Source of the DNA: Candidatus Cloacimonadota bacterium
GTDB taxonomy: Bacteria > Cloacimonadota > Cloacimonadia > Cloacimonadales > TCS61
Length of the DNA stretch: 11,535 nt
Reading direction: 5' to 3'
Assembly (NCBI GenBank): GCA_014382915.1
Contig: JACNIV010000330.1
Coordinates: 1-11,535 of the forward strand
Position 1 is the stretch's first letter, and every line of letters begins with the position of its first letter. Positions 5,817 to 11,535 of the stretch are shown piece after piece. The position numbers and the translations under genes were made by a program. The notes beneath the pieces were generated by a model that was not told the DNA's origin, made no database searches, and was given only the letters and a program-made list of their open reading frames with translations.

Positions 5817-6592
5817 AATTTTTTCAATCCATATCCTATAAGAGTATTAAATCGTTTGTAGTACTTTGTTTGTATCACACTGATAATTTTATCGCCAAAT
5901 ATTTCTTTCTCTTTTTTTATAAGATTATAAATAAGAAGAATATTTCTTCGTGATGGATGTGCTAATAAATCAGCTAATTGAAGTCCATTTATATTAGCAA
6001 TTTTAGGTTTCACTATTAATTCTTTTGATGTTAGAAAACTTTTAAATTTTAATGATTCAATGTATTCTGAGCCATCATTATACAAATTTCTAAATGATTT
6101 TTTTAATCTCATGTCTTCTTTCCCACCTCTCGACTCAACCATTACGTCCCCAACAGCTTTTTTTTCTTCTAAAAAAAACAGATATCTTTCTAACAAAACA
6201 GCGAGACAATAATGATAAGGATCGTATCTCCAAACTTTATATATTTCTTTATGTTCTTTTTTATCAATTAGGACTGTAATGATTTTGTACTCCCAATTTG
6301 ATAATTTTTTTAAAATTGTTTTATTGAATAATGTTAAAGTCTTTGGATTTCGTAGTTTTTCGAATGGATATTTTCGATTTAAAATCTCTTTGCGATGAAA
6401 TATAATTGGATTATCAGGATGTTGATTAAGAATATCATTTTTAATGGACTCCATTTCAGGATGCAAAACTTTTCTAACATAATCAAGAGCTACAATGATT
6501 CCAGTTAATGTTAGAAAACGATGATTAGGATTATCTGAACTATTTAAATCAGGATTTCCGGTTTCATCTATATAAATTCTAAATTTTTCCAT
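5810..6592 (-). CDS. DUF3800 domain protein
   Basis: 260 aa, typical for DUF3800. Signature elements are the N-terminal FRIYIDETGNPDL strand (Asp9, Glu10), VLIDKKEH (Asp110), VMVESRGGKED (Glu153) and NGLQLADLLAHP (Asp208). The conserved acidic residues suggest a metal-dependent, RNase H-like nuclease fold. Members are often found in defence or mobile contexts, but the biochemical role is not firmly known. The start ATG at 6590-6592 is 18 bases after the stop of hydro-lyase copy 1, with only a weak SD (GAAAG). It sits between two paralogous hydro-lyase genes and is visibly more AT-rich than both, so it is probably an accessory insertion into a metabolic operon. Confidence 0.8.
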   Translation of the reverse strand: MEKFRIYIDETGNPDLNSSDNPNHRFLTLTGIIVALDYVRKVLHPEMESIKNDILNQHPDNPIIFHRKEILNRKYPFEKLRNPKTLTLFNKTILKKLSNWEYKIITVLIDKKEHKEIYKVWRYDPYHYCLAVLLERYLFFLEEKKAVGDVMVESRGGKEDMRLKKSFRNLYNDGSEYIESLKFKSFLTSKELIVKPKIANINGLQLADLLAHPSRRNILLIYNLIKKEKEIFGDKIISVIQTKYYKRFNTLIGYGLKKLP

Positions 6593-6610
6593 TAAGTTAC
6601 TACTTTCAAA

Positions 6611-8419
6611 TTACTTCAAAAGTCCACCCTTCATATAAATTTCTAGCTGAACATTCGAGAATTTATCTGTCTCAACTGATTTATTGTTCTCTAAATTAGT
6701 TAAAATCCCCTTCTTAAAACCCACTCGGATTTTATCCCTTTGTTTCAAACCAAGTCTGGAAATATCTTTATAAGTAAGGATCGGGAAAGCTGCGTTGATA
6801 GCATTTCGTTCGTAAATCGCTCCAAAGGATTCTGCCAGAATTGTCTGCACTCCCAAAGATTTGAAACAATCAACAGCTTGCTGACGTGAACTTCCTGCAC
6901 CAAAATTCTTTGCTGTTATAATGATGTCTCCCGCTTCAGCTTTTTTTGCAAAATCCTGCCAGCCTTCCAGGTTATCGAAAGTGTATTGTCCCATCTCGTT
7001 AATATCTGTAATCGTGAGATAGCGATTGTGGAAGATCATATCGGTATCGATATCGTCTTTGTCTATCAGCCATACTTTCCCTTCGATTACGATTGGTTTT
7101 TCCACAATAATTTCCTTTTGGGAAACTACCGGTTTTTCAAATTCTCTGGTAACTTTAAATTCCGCAGGTTTTTCAGGGATCCTGTCGGGGGTGGTAATAT
7201 AACCCGCAACAGCAGAAGCGGCTACTTCTGTCGGGGAACCCAGGTATACTTTTCCCTTTCCCTGTTTTCCTGCAAAGTTTCGATTTCCTGTGCTTATCGT
7301 AATTTCCCCGGGACCATTCTGTCCGATCTGTCCCGCAGCGCAACCGGCACAACCTGCATTTCCGACCAAAGCTCCTGATTTTTTGAAAATCTCGATCAAT
7401 CCTTCTTCCAGACATTGATTCCAGATTTCATCCGTTGCCGGAACAATCTTCAATACAACTCCAGGAGCAACTTTTCTGTCTTTCAGGATTTTTGCTGCTT
7501 CCCGCATATCCTCGATCCTGCCGTTTGTACAGCTTCCGATGAAAGCAGAGTCGATCTTTATTTTTAGAACTTCGTTAATATCAACGGAGTCATCGGGATG
7601 TCCGGGACGAGAAACCATTGGTATAAATTTACTGAAATCGAGTTCGAATTCTTTGTGATAAACTGCATCTTTATCGGCTTCGATCTTTTCGATTTTCTTT
7701 CCAGAACGCTCTTCGCAATAAGAAATAATTTTATCAGAAGGTGGGATCAAAATGATTATCGCTCCCATTTCCGTCGCCATCGACGAAACCGTGATCCTTT
7801 CATCGAGTGTCAGTTTTTCAACATCTTCACCATAGAGTTCTACAGAACAACCCAGCAGCTTATTTGCTCCGAATTCATAAAGAAGATTTAAAACAATATC
7901 TTTTGCATATATGTTTTCGGGACGTTTCCCTTTTAAAGAAAGTTTAACGGATTTGGGAACCTTGAACCAGCTTTTCCCGCTTGCCCAGGCTGCTGCAATA
8001 TCCTGGTCTCCCATTCCCTGTCCAAAAGCTCCGATCGCTCCCAGAATATTGGCGTGGGAATCCGTGGAAATAACTGTACTTCCCGGCAGTGCCAGCCCTT
8101 TATCAATGACGAGATGCGTTCCGATTCCGGAATTCACATCATAAATTTTAATTCCTTTCTCCCGGGCAAACATCCTGCAATATTGCTGATTAGCGGCATA
8201 TTTTTGATCTGAACCGGTTGGGTTACAGTCAAATGTGAAAAATGTTTTAGAAATATCGTCCACTTCCAGTCCGTTATTCACCAGATTTTTCACAACATTT
8301 GCACCGCCGAAATCTCTAGCGACTCGTACATCGATCCCTATATCTATTATCTCACCCGGTTTTACTACTTTTTTATCAGAATGATTTGCCAGGATTTTTT
8401 CTATTAATGTTAATCCCAT
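6611..8419 (-). CDS. Fused LeuC+LeuD-type hydro-lyase (aconitase / homoaconitase / isopropylmalate dehydratase family), copy 1
   Basis: 602 aa: large-subunit domain about 1-425, linker, swivel domain about 445-602. The Fe-S cysteines are Cys297 (IGSCTNGR) and Cys357/Cys360 (NAGCAGCAAG), and the swivel has KNFGAGSSRQQA (504-515). STDSHAN at 118-124 matches the substrate-binding SDSH element. The usual DHN motif reads FDCNPTG (Asp64-Cys65), so the histidine paired with this aspartate in aconitase-family enzymes is replaced by cysteine. The specificity loop is NRYLTITD (465-472), near but not identical to the YLRT homoaconitase type. ATG at 8417-8419 follows AAGGAG with 8-base spacing. Downstream of the dehydrogenase and HD genes on the same strand, it is the likelier partner of the 9259-10446 dehydrogenase. 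Substrate remains inferred. Confidence 0.85.
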   Translation of the reverse strand: MGLTLIEKILANHSDKKVVKPGEIIDIGIDVRVARDFGGANVVKNLVNNGLEVDDISKTFFTFDCNPTGSDQKYAANQQYCRMFAREKGIKIYDVNSGIGTHLVIDKGLALPGSTVISTDSHANILGAIGAFGQGMGDQDIAAAWASGKSWFKVPKSVKLSLKGKRPENIYAKDIVLNLLYEFGANKLLGCSVELYGEDVEKLTLDERITVSSMATEMGAIIILIPPSDKIISYCEERSGKKIEKIEADKDAVYHKEFELDFSKFIPMVSRPGHPDDSVDINEVLKIKIDSAFIGSCTNGRIEDMREAAKILKDRKVAPGVVLKIVPATDEIWNQCLEEGLIEIFKKSGALVGNAGCAGCAAGQIGQNGPGEITISTGNRNFAGKQGKGKVYLGSPTEVAASAVAGYITTPDRIPEKPAEFKVTREFEKPVVSQKEIIVEKPIVIEGKVWLIDKDDIDTDMIFHNRYLTITDINEMGQYTFDNLEGWQDFAKKAEAGDIIITAKNFGAGSSRQQAVDCFKSLGVQTILAESFGAIYERNAINAAFPILTYKDISRLGLKQRDKIRVGFKKGILTNLENNKSVETDKFSNVQLEIYMKGGLLK

Positions 8420-8444
8420 ATTTTTTTCTCCTTATAATCAATTC

Positions 8445-8565
8445 GTCTTTCTGAGGAATCTAATAGCTTTACCTACGAAGAATCTCATGAAATTTCTATT
8501 AGCTTTACTTCTGATAATTATTGAGATTTTTTCAAAGAACAACGTGCAAGATGCGTCAGAAAGAC
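8445..8565. mobile_element. MITE-like inverted-repeat element between HD gene and hydro-lyase copy 1
   Basis: A 121-bp segment is bounded by perfect 10-bp inverted repeats, gtctttctga (8445-8454) and tcagaaagac (8556-8565). Inside are a near direct repeat, ctaatagctttac (about 8460-8472) and ctattagctttac (about 8497-8509), and acgaagaatctca, a phrase common in dispersed 'TTCTGAG..GAAGAATCTCA' bacterial repeats. There is no coding potential. It separates genes otherwise arranged like an operon. Confidence 0.5.
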
Positions 8566-8579
8566 ATTTTTTCAAGCAT

Positions 8580-8602
8580 CGCGAAGGTCTACGACCATTC
8601 GC
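8580..8602. repeat. Imperfect hairpin just downstream of the HD gene
   Basis: gcgaaggt and accattcgc form an imperfect stem (one bulged base) around ctacg, starting about 7 bases past the HD gene stop. On the minus strand it is not followed by a T-run, so termination is doubtful. The text gcgaaggtctacgacc looks like a dispersed repeat rather than a unique regulatory site. Confidence 0.35.
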
Positions 8603-8608
8603 AAGGTT

Positions 8609-9154
8609 TTACACTTTCAATCTTTCTTTAAACGGCAGGAAGGTCATAAAATCAGCATGATGAACGAGATATGCTTCGGTGGTTCTTTTAACCATATCAC
8701 CTTCACCAGCGTGAGTGGCAATGATATGACAAACTTCAGCAGGAACGCCGCATTCTTCCGCAATGGAAACCCCGCTGAATGGATGGCGCAAATATTTTCC
8801 ATAAGTTCCCTGCACCGCTTTTCCGTTTTCATCCAGAACATATTCCATAAGTTTTCCAACATCTGCCAGGATCGCTCCAGCGATAAGAACATCCATATCC
8901 ACGGGAAGTTCTCCGTGATAGAATTCATTAACTTTTTCTCCAGCAGCTTTGGCAATGTGCACCACGCTGCGTTTGTGATCCATGAACGTTACTTTCAGGT
9001 CTGGTCCACAAAGTAAAGTGAAAGGAATTTTTTGCAAATCTTCTCCGGTAAGAACACTTCTCTCTAAAGCAAGCTCCCAGGTTTTTGCTACTTTCTCTCT
9101 CAGATCGTCGTCTTTGATCCAAGCCAATTCAGGCCATAATTTGTTTATGTTCAT
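8609..9154 (-). CDS. HD-superfamily (phosphohydrolase-like) protein with altered HD doublet
   Basis: 181 aa from the ATG at 9152-9154, chosen because GGAGAG precedes it. A frame-open TTG at 9196 would run through a palindrome and was rejected. The HD-domain layout is visible: His60/His66 in MDHKRSVVHIAK, the doublet region AGAILADVGKLMEY (97-98), His124 (YLRHPFSG), His148 (ATHAGEG) and Asp168 (VHHADF). In the doublet the histidine is alanine (codon GCA), so the canonical two-metal site is incomplete. The protein could be a divergent hydrolase or a non-catalytic nucleotide binder. Its place between the dehydrogenase and a hydro-lyase suggests co-expression, though the metabolic link is unknown. 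Confidence 0.75.
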   Translation of the reverse strand: MNINKLWPELAWIKDDDLREKVAKTWELALERSVLTGEDLQKIPFTLLCGPDLKVTFMDHKRSVVHIAKAAGEKVNEFYHGELPVDMDVLIAGAILADVGKLMEYVLDENGKAVQGTYGKYLRHPFSGVSIAEECGVPAEVCHIIATHAGEGDMVKRTTEAYLVHHADFMTFLPFKERLKV

Positions 9155-9170
9155 TATCTCTCCTAAATTA

Positions 9171-9194
9171 GTTCCCAAGCTAGGGCTTGGGAAC
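9171..9194. repeat. Palindromic repeat, gttcccaagc type
   Basis: gttcccaagc (9171-9180) and gcttgggaac (9185-9194) form a perfect 10-bp stem with a tagg loop. It lies 17 bases upstream of the HD start codon. With no T-run on the minus strand it is not a classical terminator. It could act as an mRNA-stabilising hairpin or be a REP-like dispersed repeat; its gttccc/gggaac ends recur at 3841-3866. Confidence 0.7.
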
Positions 9195-9221
9195 AAGGAT
9201 TTATAGTGTTACTAAACTTCT

Positions 9222-9247
9222 GGTTACAAAGCCCCAGCTTTGTAACC
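9222..9247. repeat. Palindromic repeat, ggttacaaagc type
   Basis: ggttacaaagc (9222-9232) and gctttgtaacc (9237-9247) form a perfect 11-bp stem with a ccca loop, only 27 bases from the neighbouring palindrome. It sits 11 bases past the dehydrogenase stop (9259 on the minus strand). It may give a 3' end or processing site between dehydrogenase and HD transcripts. No T-run follows. Confidence 0.7.
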
Positions 9248-9258
9248 CAAATAATTTC

Positions 9259-10446
9259 TTACAACTCCGCAATTATCGCGTCCGTCATTTCAGTGGTAGA
9301 AGCTGCACCTTGCTCCAGAACTTCCTGACTTCCTCGTAATTTCAGCATATCATAAGCTCGCATTTTTCCTTCTTCTACAACTTTTGCTATTGAATTCCTG
9401 ATCTGTTTCGCTTTCTCGATTTCTCCAATATGATCGAGCATCATACAAGCAGAAAGTATCATCGCGATCGGATTCACGATGGATGGATCGAGTGTTTCAT
9501 ATTTTGGAGCGGAACCGTGGGTCGGTTCAAAGATAGCAACATTCTCACCGATATTTGCACTGCAAGCAAAACCAAGACCACCAACCAGTCCGGCAAATCC
9601 GTCGGAAACAATATCTCCGAACATATTACCAGCGATGATTATCCCGTAGGTTTCAGGATTTTTTGTGAGCCACATCATTTGAGCATCGATATTCGTGTAA
9701 TCGAACCAGATGCCTTCATATTCTTTTTCCATTTCCCGACAAATTGCCAGTAACATACCGCTAGTTTCGCGGATTACGTTCGGTTTTTCACAAAGAGTAA
9801 CTCGTTTATATCCGAATTTTTTAGCATATTCAAAAGCAGCCCGACAGATTCGTTCAGAATATTTTTTGGTAAAGATCCTGGTGGAAACTGCAATTTCTTC
9901 TTTGGGAGACCAGCCAAAATTCTTCACAAATTTCGGATGAGTCATCAATGCATCATAAACCTGATCGGGCGGATCTGTCCATTCCACGCCGCCATAAAGA
10001 CCTTCCGTGTTTTGGCGGAAAACCACCACATCCACTTCCGGCTCTTCGATAGTATCACCTGCTCCTCTTCTGATGAAATTAAGCGGATTTCCTTTGAAAG
10101 TTTTGCACGGACGCTGACAGATATCCAATTTAAAATGTTGCCGTAGTCCGACTATCGGGCTGTAATAAACATATCCTTTCCCTTCCAGCTTGGGGTCGAG
10201 TTCTTTGGCAGCTTCGCTTTTTGGTTTGGAAGTTATCGCTCCAAAAAGTGAAATTTTATGCTCTTCTAATAAATCCAAAGTTCTCTGTGGAAGTGGATTT
10301 CCTTCTTTGCACCAGAATTCCCAGCCGATGTCGGCGTGTACATATTCTGCTTCGAATATAACTGCATCCAATACCCGGAGCGCTTCTTTTAAAACGATTT
10401 TTCCAATACCATCACCCGGCATTGCTACGATGGTTCTTTTGCTCAT
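9259..10446 (-). CDS. Isocitrate / homoisocitrate / isopropylmalate dehydrogenase family enzyme
   Basis: 395 aa beta-decarboxylating dehydrogenase. The N-terminus IVAMPGDGIGKIVLKEALRV is the family hallmark. Substrate-site elements are SPIVGLRQHFKLDICQRP (Ser96, Arg102, Arg112), FRQNTEGLYGG (Tyr151), Lys221 (CEKPNVIRETSG), Asp254 and the metal aspartates in NMFGDIVSDGFAG (Asp278, Asp282). The Ser at the loop start resembles isocitrate dehydrogenase more than isopropylmalate dehydrogenase. In HGSAPKY (310-316) the Lys-Tyr pair matches the NADP-selecting positions of E. coli isocitrate dehydrogenase, so NADP use is likely. ATG at 10444-10446 follows AGGAGA at about 7 bases. It would act after a hydro-lyase of this cluster, giving 2-oxoglutarate or 2-oxoadipate with loss of CO2. 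Confidence 0.87.
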   Translation of the reverse strand: MSKRTIVAMPGDGIGKIVLKEALRVLDAVIFEAEYVHADIGWEFWCKEGNPLPQRTLDLLEEHKISLFGAITSKPKSEAAKELDPKLEGKGYVYYSPIVGLRQHFKLDICQRPCKTFKGNPLNFIRRGAGDTIEEPEVDVVVFRQNTEGLYGGVEWTDPPDQVYDALMTHPKFVKNFGWSPKEEIAVSTRIFTKKYSERICRAAFEYAKKFGYKRVTLCEKPNVIRETSGMLLAICREMEKEYEGIWFDYTNIDAQMMWLTKNPETYGIIIAGNMFGDIVSDGFAGLVGGLGFACSANIGENVAIFEPTHGSAPKYETLDPSIVNPIAMILSACMMLDHIGEIEKAKQIRNSIAKVVEEGKMRAYDMLKLRGSQEVLEQGAASTTEMTDAIIAEL

Positions 10447-10475
10447 CTAATTTCTCCTATTTTTTTTATTCGGTT

Positions 10476-11535
10476 TTATTTTAATAATATCATCTTTCTT
10501 GATGCAACATTTTTACTATTAATTCTTAGTTTATAAAAGTAGATTCCGCTTGAAACGGGCTGGTTGTTGGAGTTTGTTCCATTCCAAGTAATTGAAGATT
10601 GTCTACCCCCTCGTCCTTCGATAAACTCAGGATGACACAAGCTCGGGGAAAGGACTTTGATTTTTTGACCCTTCAGATTGTAGATAGTTAATTCCGTGTT
10701 CTCAGCGTCCTCTGCGGTGGAAAATGAAATCGTTGTTTCCGGATTGAAGGGATTGGGGTAATTGGTTAATTGGTAATTCGTAGTTGGTAACTGGTGATCT
10801 TCTGAATTGCTAATGCCATTATTAAAATATACCAGCATCGAATCAACAGTTACATTCAAAGAAGCATCTCTGGCAGTAACTTTAAAATAATAATAGCCAT
10901 CCGGGAATTGAGTCGAATCAAATATCTCCTCCGCATCTTCTTCTGTGATCAATGAATCGCCGTTAGAATTAGTAATAATGTGATAATATTCCCGGTCTTC
11001 ATAATTCCCAATAGAATAACAGGTTGCATCGCGAGAATAGATAGTGTTAAGGACGATATTAGTCCAATAATTGGAAAAATATGTATCGATGGGCATATCA
11101 AAAGCAAATGAGAATTGTTCATATACTGTGGAATCGGGAACACCTGCTGGATGAAGTGAGAAACTGATATCCCAGATGTCTATGCGCCAATCTGAATTTT
11201 CAATATCATGGCATTTGGCTATTATATCAAATTCACCGGAAAGATCAGTCGGATCGAGGTAAGTTCCGCCATCAGTTCTGAAAGCAAAAAGATATTCATT
11301 GATAGCATTTTCAAACGTTGGAGGGATCGTGTCCTGGATATTTGTTACATCAACATGAGGGTTATCGATAGTCCACCAATTCCCATACCATTGAGTTCCT
11401 TCATCTTGCAGTCTGGCAAAATGGGTATGAGTAAAATCATACCAGCCCCACGGATATAGTGTTCCCAGCAAATCACCTGCCGAAACGCTATCTCCAACTG
11501 TATGAACAATCGAATCTTCGTGCAGATGAGCATAA
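10476..11535 (-). CDS. Secreted M23-peptidase-like protein with Por/type IX secretion sorting domain (N-terminus outside window)
   Basis: 352 codons are visible, open through the right edge; the TTG at 11471 is internal, not a start. The first residues, YAHLHEDSIVHTVGDSV then SAGDLLGTLYPWG and FTHTHFARL, match the end of a LytM/M23 metallopeptidase domain, with the HxH zinc motif as HTHF. The first ligand (HxxxD) would lie outside the window. A beta-rich middle follows. The C-terminal 85 or so residues are a type A sorting domain: YPNPFNPETTISFS, LTIYNLKGQKIKVL, ITWNGTN, PVSSGIYFYKL, KMILLK. The protein is therefore probably exported by the type IX system and attached to the surface or released. 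The sorting domain is interrupted by LCHPEFIEGRGG, encoded by a dispersed-type repeat (10611-10639). Confidence 0.82.
   Translation of the reverse strand, partial: YAHLHEDSIVHTVGDSVSAGDLLGTLYPWGWYDFTHTHFARLQDEGTQWYGNWWTIDNPHVDVTNIQDTIPPTFENAINEYLFAFRTDGGTYLDPTDLSGEFDIIAKCHDIENSDWRIDIWDISFSLHPAGVPDSTVYEQFSFAFDMPIDTYFSNYWTNIVLNTIYSRDATCYSIGNYEDREYYHIITNSNGDSLITEEDAEEIFDSTQFPDGYYYFKVTARDASLNVTVDSMLVYFNNGISNSEDHQLPTTNYQLTNYPNPFNPETTISFSTAEDAENTELTIYNLKGQKIKVLSPSLCHPEFIEGRGGRQSSITWNGTNSNNQPVSSGIYFYKLRINSKNVASRKMILLK
10611..10639. repeat. Dispersed-type repeat carried in frame in the sorting domain
   Basis: tcgtccttcgataaactcag followed by gatgacaca matches the 'CCTTCGA..CTCAGGATGACA' sequence found between genes in many environmental bacterial genomes. 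Here it is in frame and encodes CHPEFIEGR, between KVLSPSL and GGRQSSITWNG, where related sorting domains have a short unrelated turn. The repeat identity is from memory of such sequences, not from a search. Confidence 0.55.

Noticed and set aside
6986..7891. Plus-strand open frames of 97-130 codons opposite hydro-lyase copy 1
   Set aside because: They lie wholly antisense to a clear enzyme gene, have no family features and no convincing ribosome binding site.
9155..9196. Longer HD protein starting at a TTG at 9196
   Set aside because: The added residues run through the palindrome at 9171-9194, and the ATG at 9154 has a good GGAGAG ribosome binding site.
8420..9258. CRISPR array or tRNA in the palindrome-rich gaps
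   Set aside because: The repeats are single palindromes without regular spacers, and no cloverleaf could be formed.

Overview
The window is an AT-rich stretch in which every convincing gene lies on the minus strand. The best lineage clue is the protein at the right edge. It ends in a Por/type IX secretion C-terminal sorting domain (NYPNPFNPETTISFS, then IYNLKGQ and GIYFYKL). That wording is typical of the FCB group and in particular of Candidatus Cloacimonadota-like, amino-acid-fermenting anaerobes. The lineage is an inference from style, not a database match.

Reading in the direction of transcription (high to low coordinate), the window holds: a secreted M23-peptidase-like protein cut by the window edge (10476-11535); an isocitrate/homoisocitrate/isopropylmalate-type dehydrogenase (9259-10446); an HD-superfamily protein whose HD doublet is AD (8609-9154); a fused LeuC+LeuD-type hydro-lyase (6611-8419); a DUF3800 protein (5810-6592); a second fused LeuC+LeuD-type hydro-lyase (3891-5693); an Xre-ImmA/PIN pair (2014-3698); an MntA/HepT toxin-antitoxin pair (1051-1676); and a saccharopine/lysine-6-dehydrogenase-like protein cut by the left edge (1-873).

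The metabolic backbone (two aconitase-superfamily hydro-lyases, one beta-decarboxylating dehydrogenase, one saccharopine-dehydrogenase-family enzyme) suggests 2-oxoacid chain chemistry. It could be citrate to 2-oxoglutarate, isopropylmalate conversion, or homocitrate to 2-oxoadipate with a link to lysine. The sequence alone does not settle the substrate.

The most striking structure is at 969-4080. The 3' end of the hydro-lyase gene at 3891-5693 occurs three times in the same orientation: once in the intact gene, once as a 52-codon tail at 1815-1973 (decayed homology continuing to about 2007), and once as a roughly 29-codon tail at 969-1055. Between the copies sit the two toxin-antitoxin/defence-type modules, each ending within a few bases of a tail remnant. 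The tails differ from the intact gene mainly at synonymous positions, so they look like pieces of once-functional alleles rather than neutrally decaying local duplications. This fits two successive insertions of accessory cassettes at the 3' end of one housekeeping gene, each bringing a replacement gene end and leaving the older end behind, with no integrase visible.

Intergenic gaps are all shorter than about 190 bases. They hold palindromic repeats, probable Xre operators, one good minus-strand terminator and a MITE-like inverted-repeat element. Palindromic or dispersed-type repeats also appear in frame inside two coding regions.
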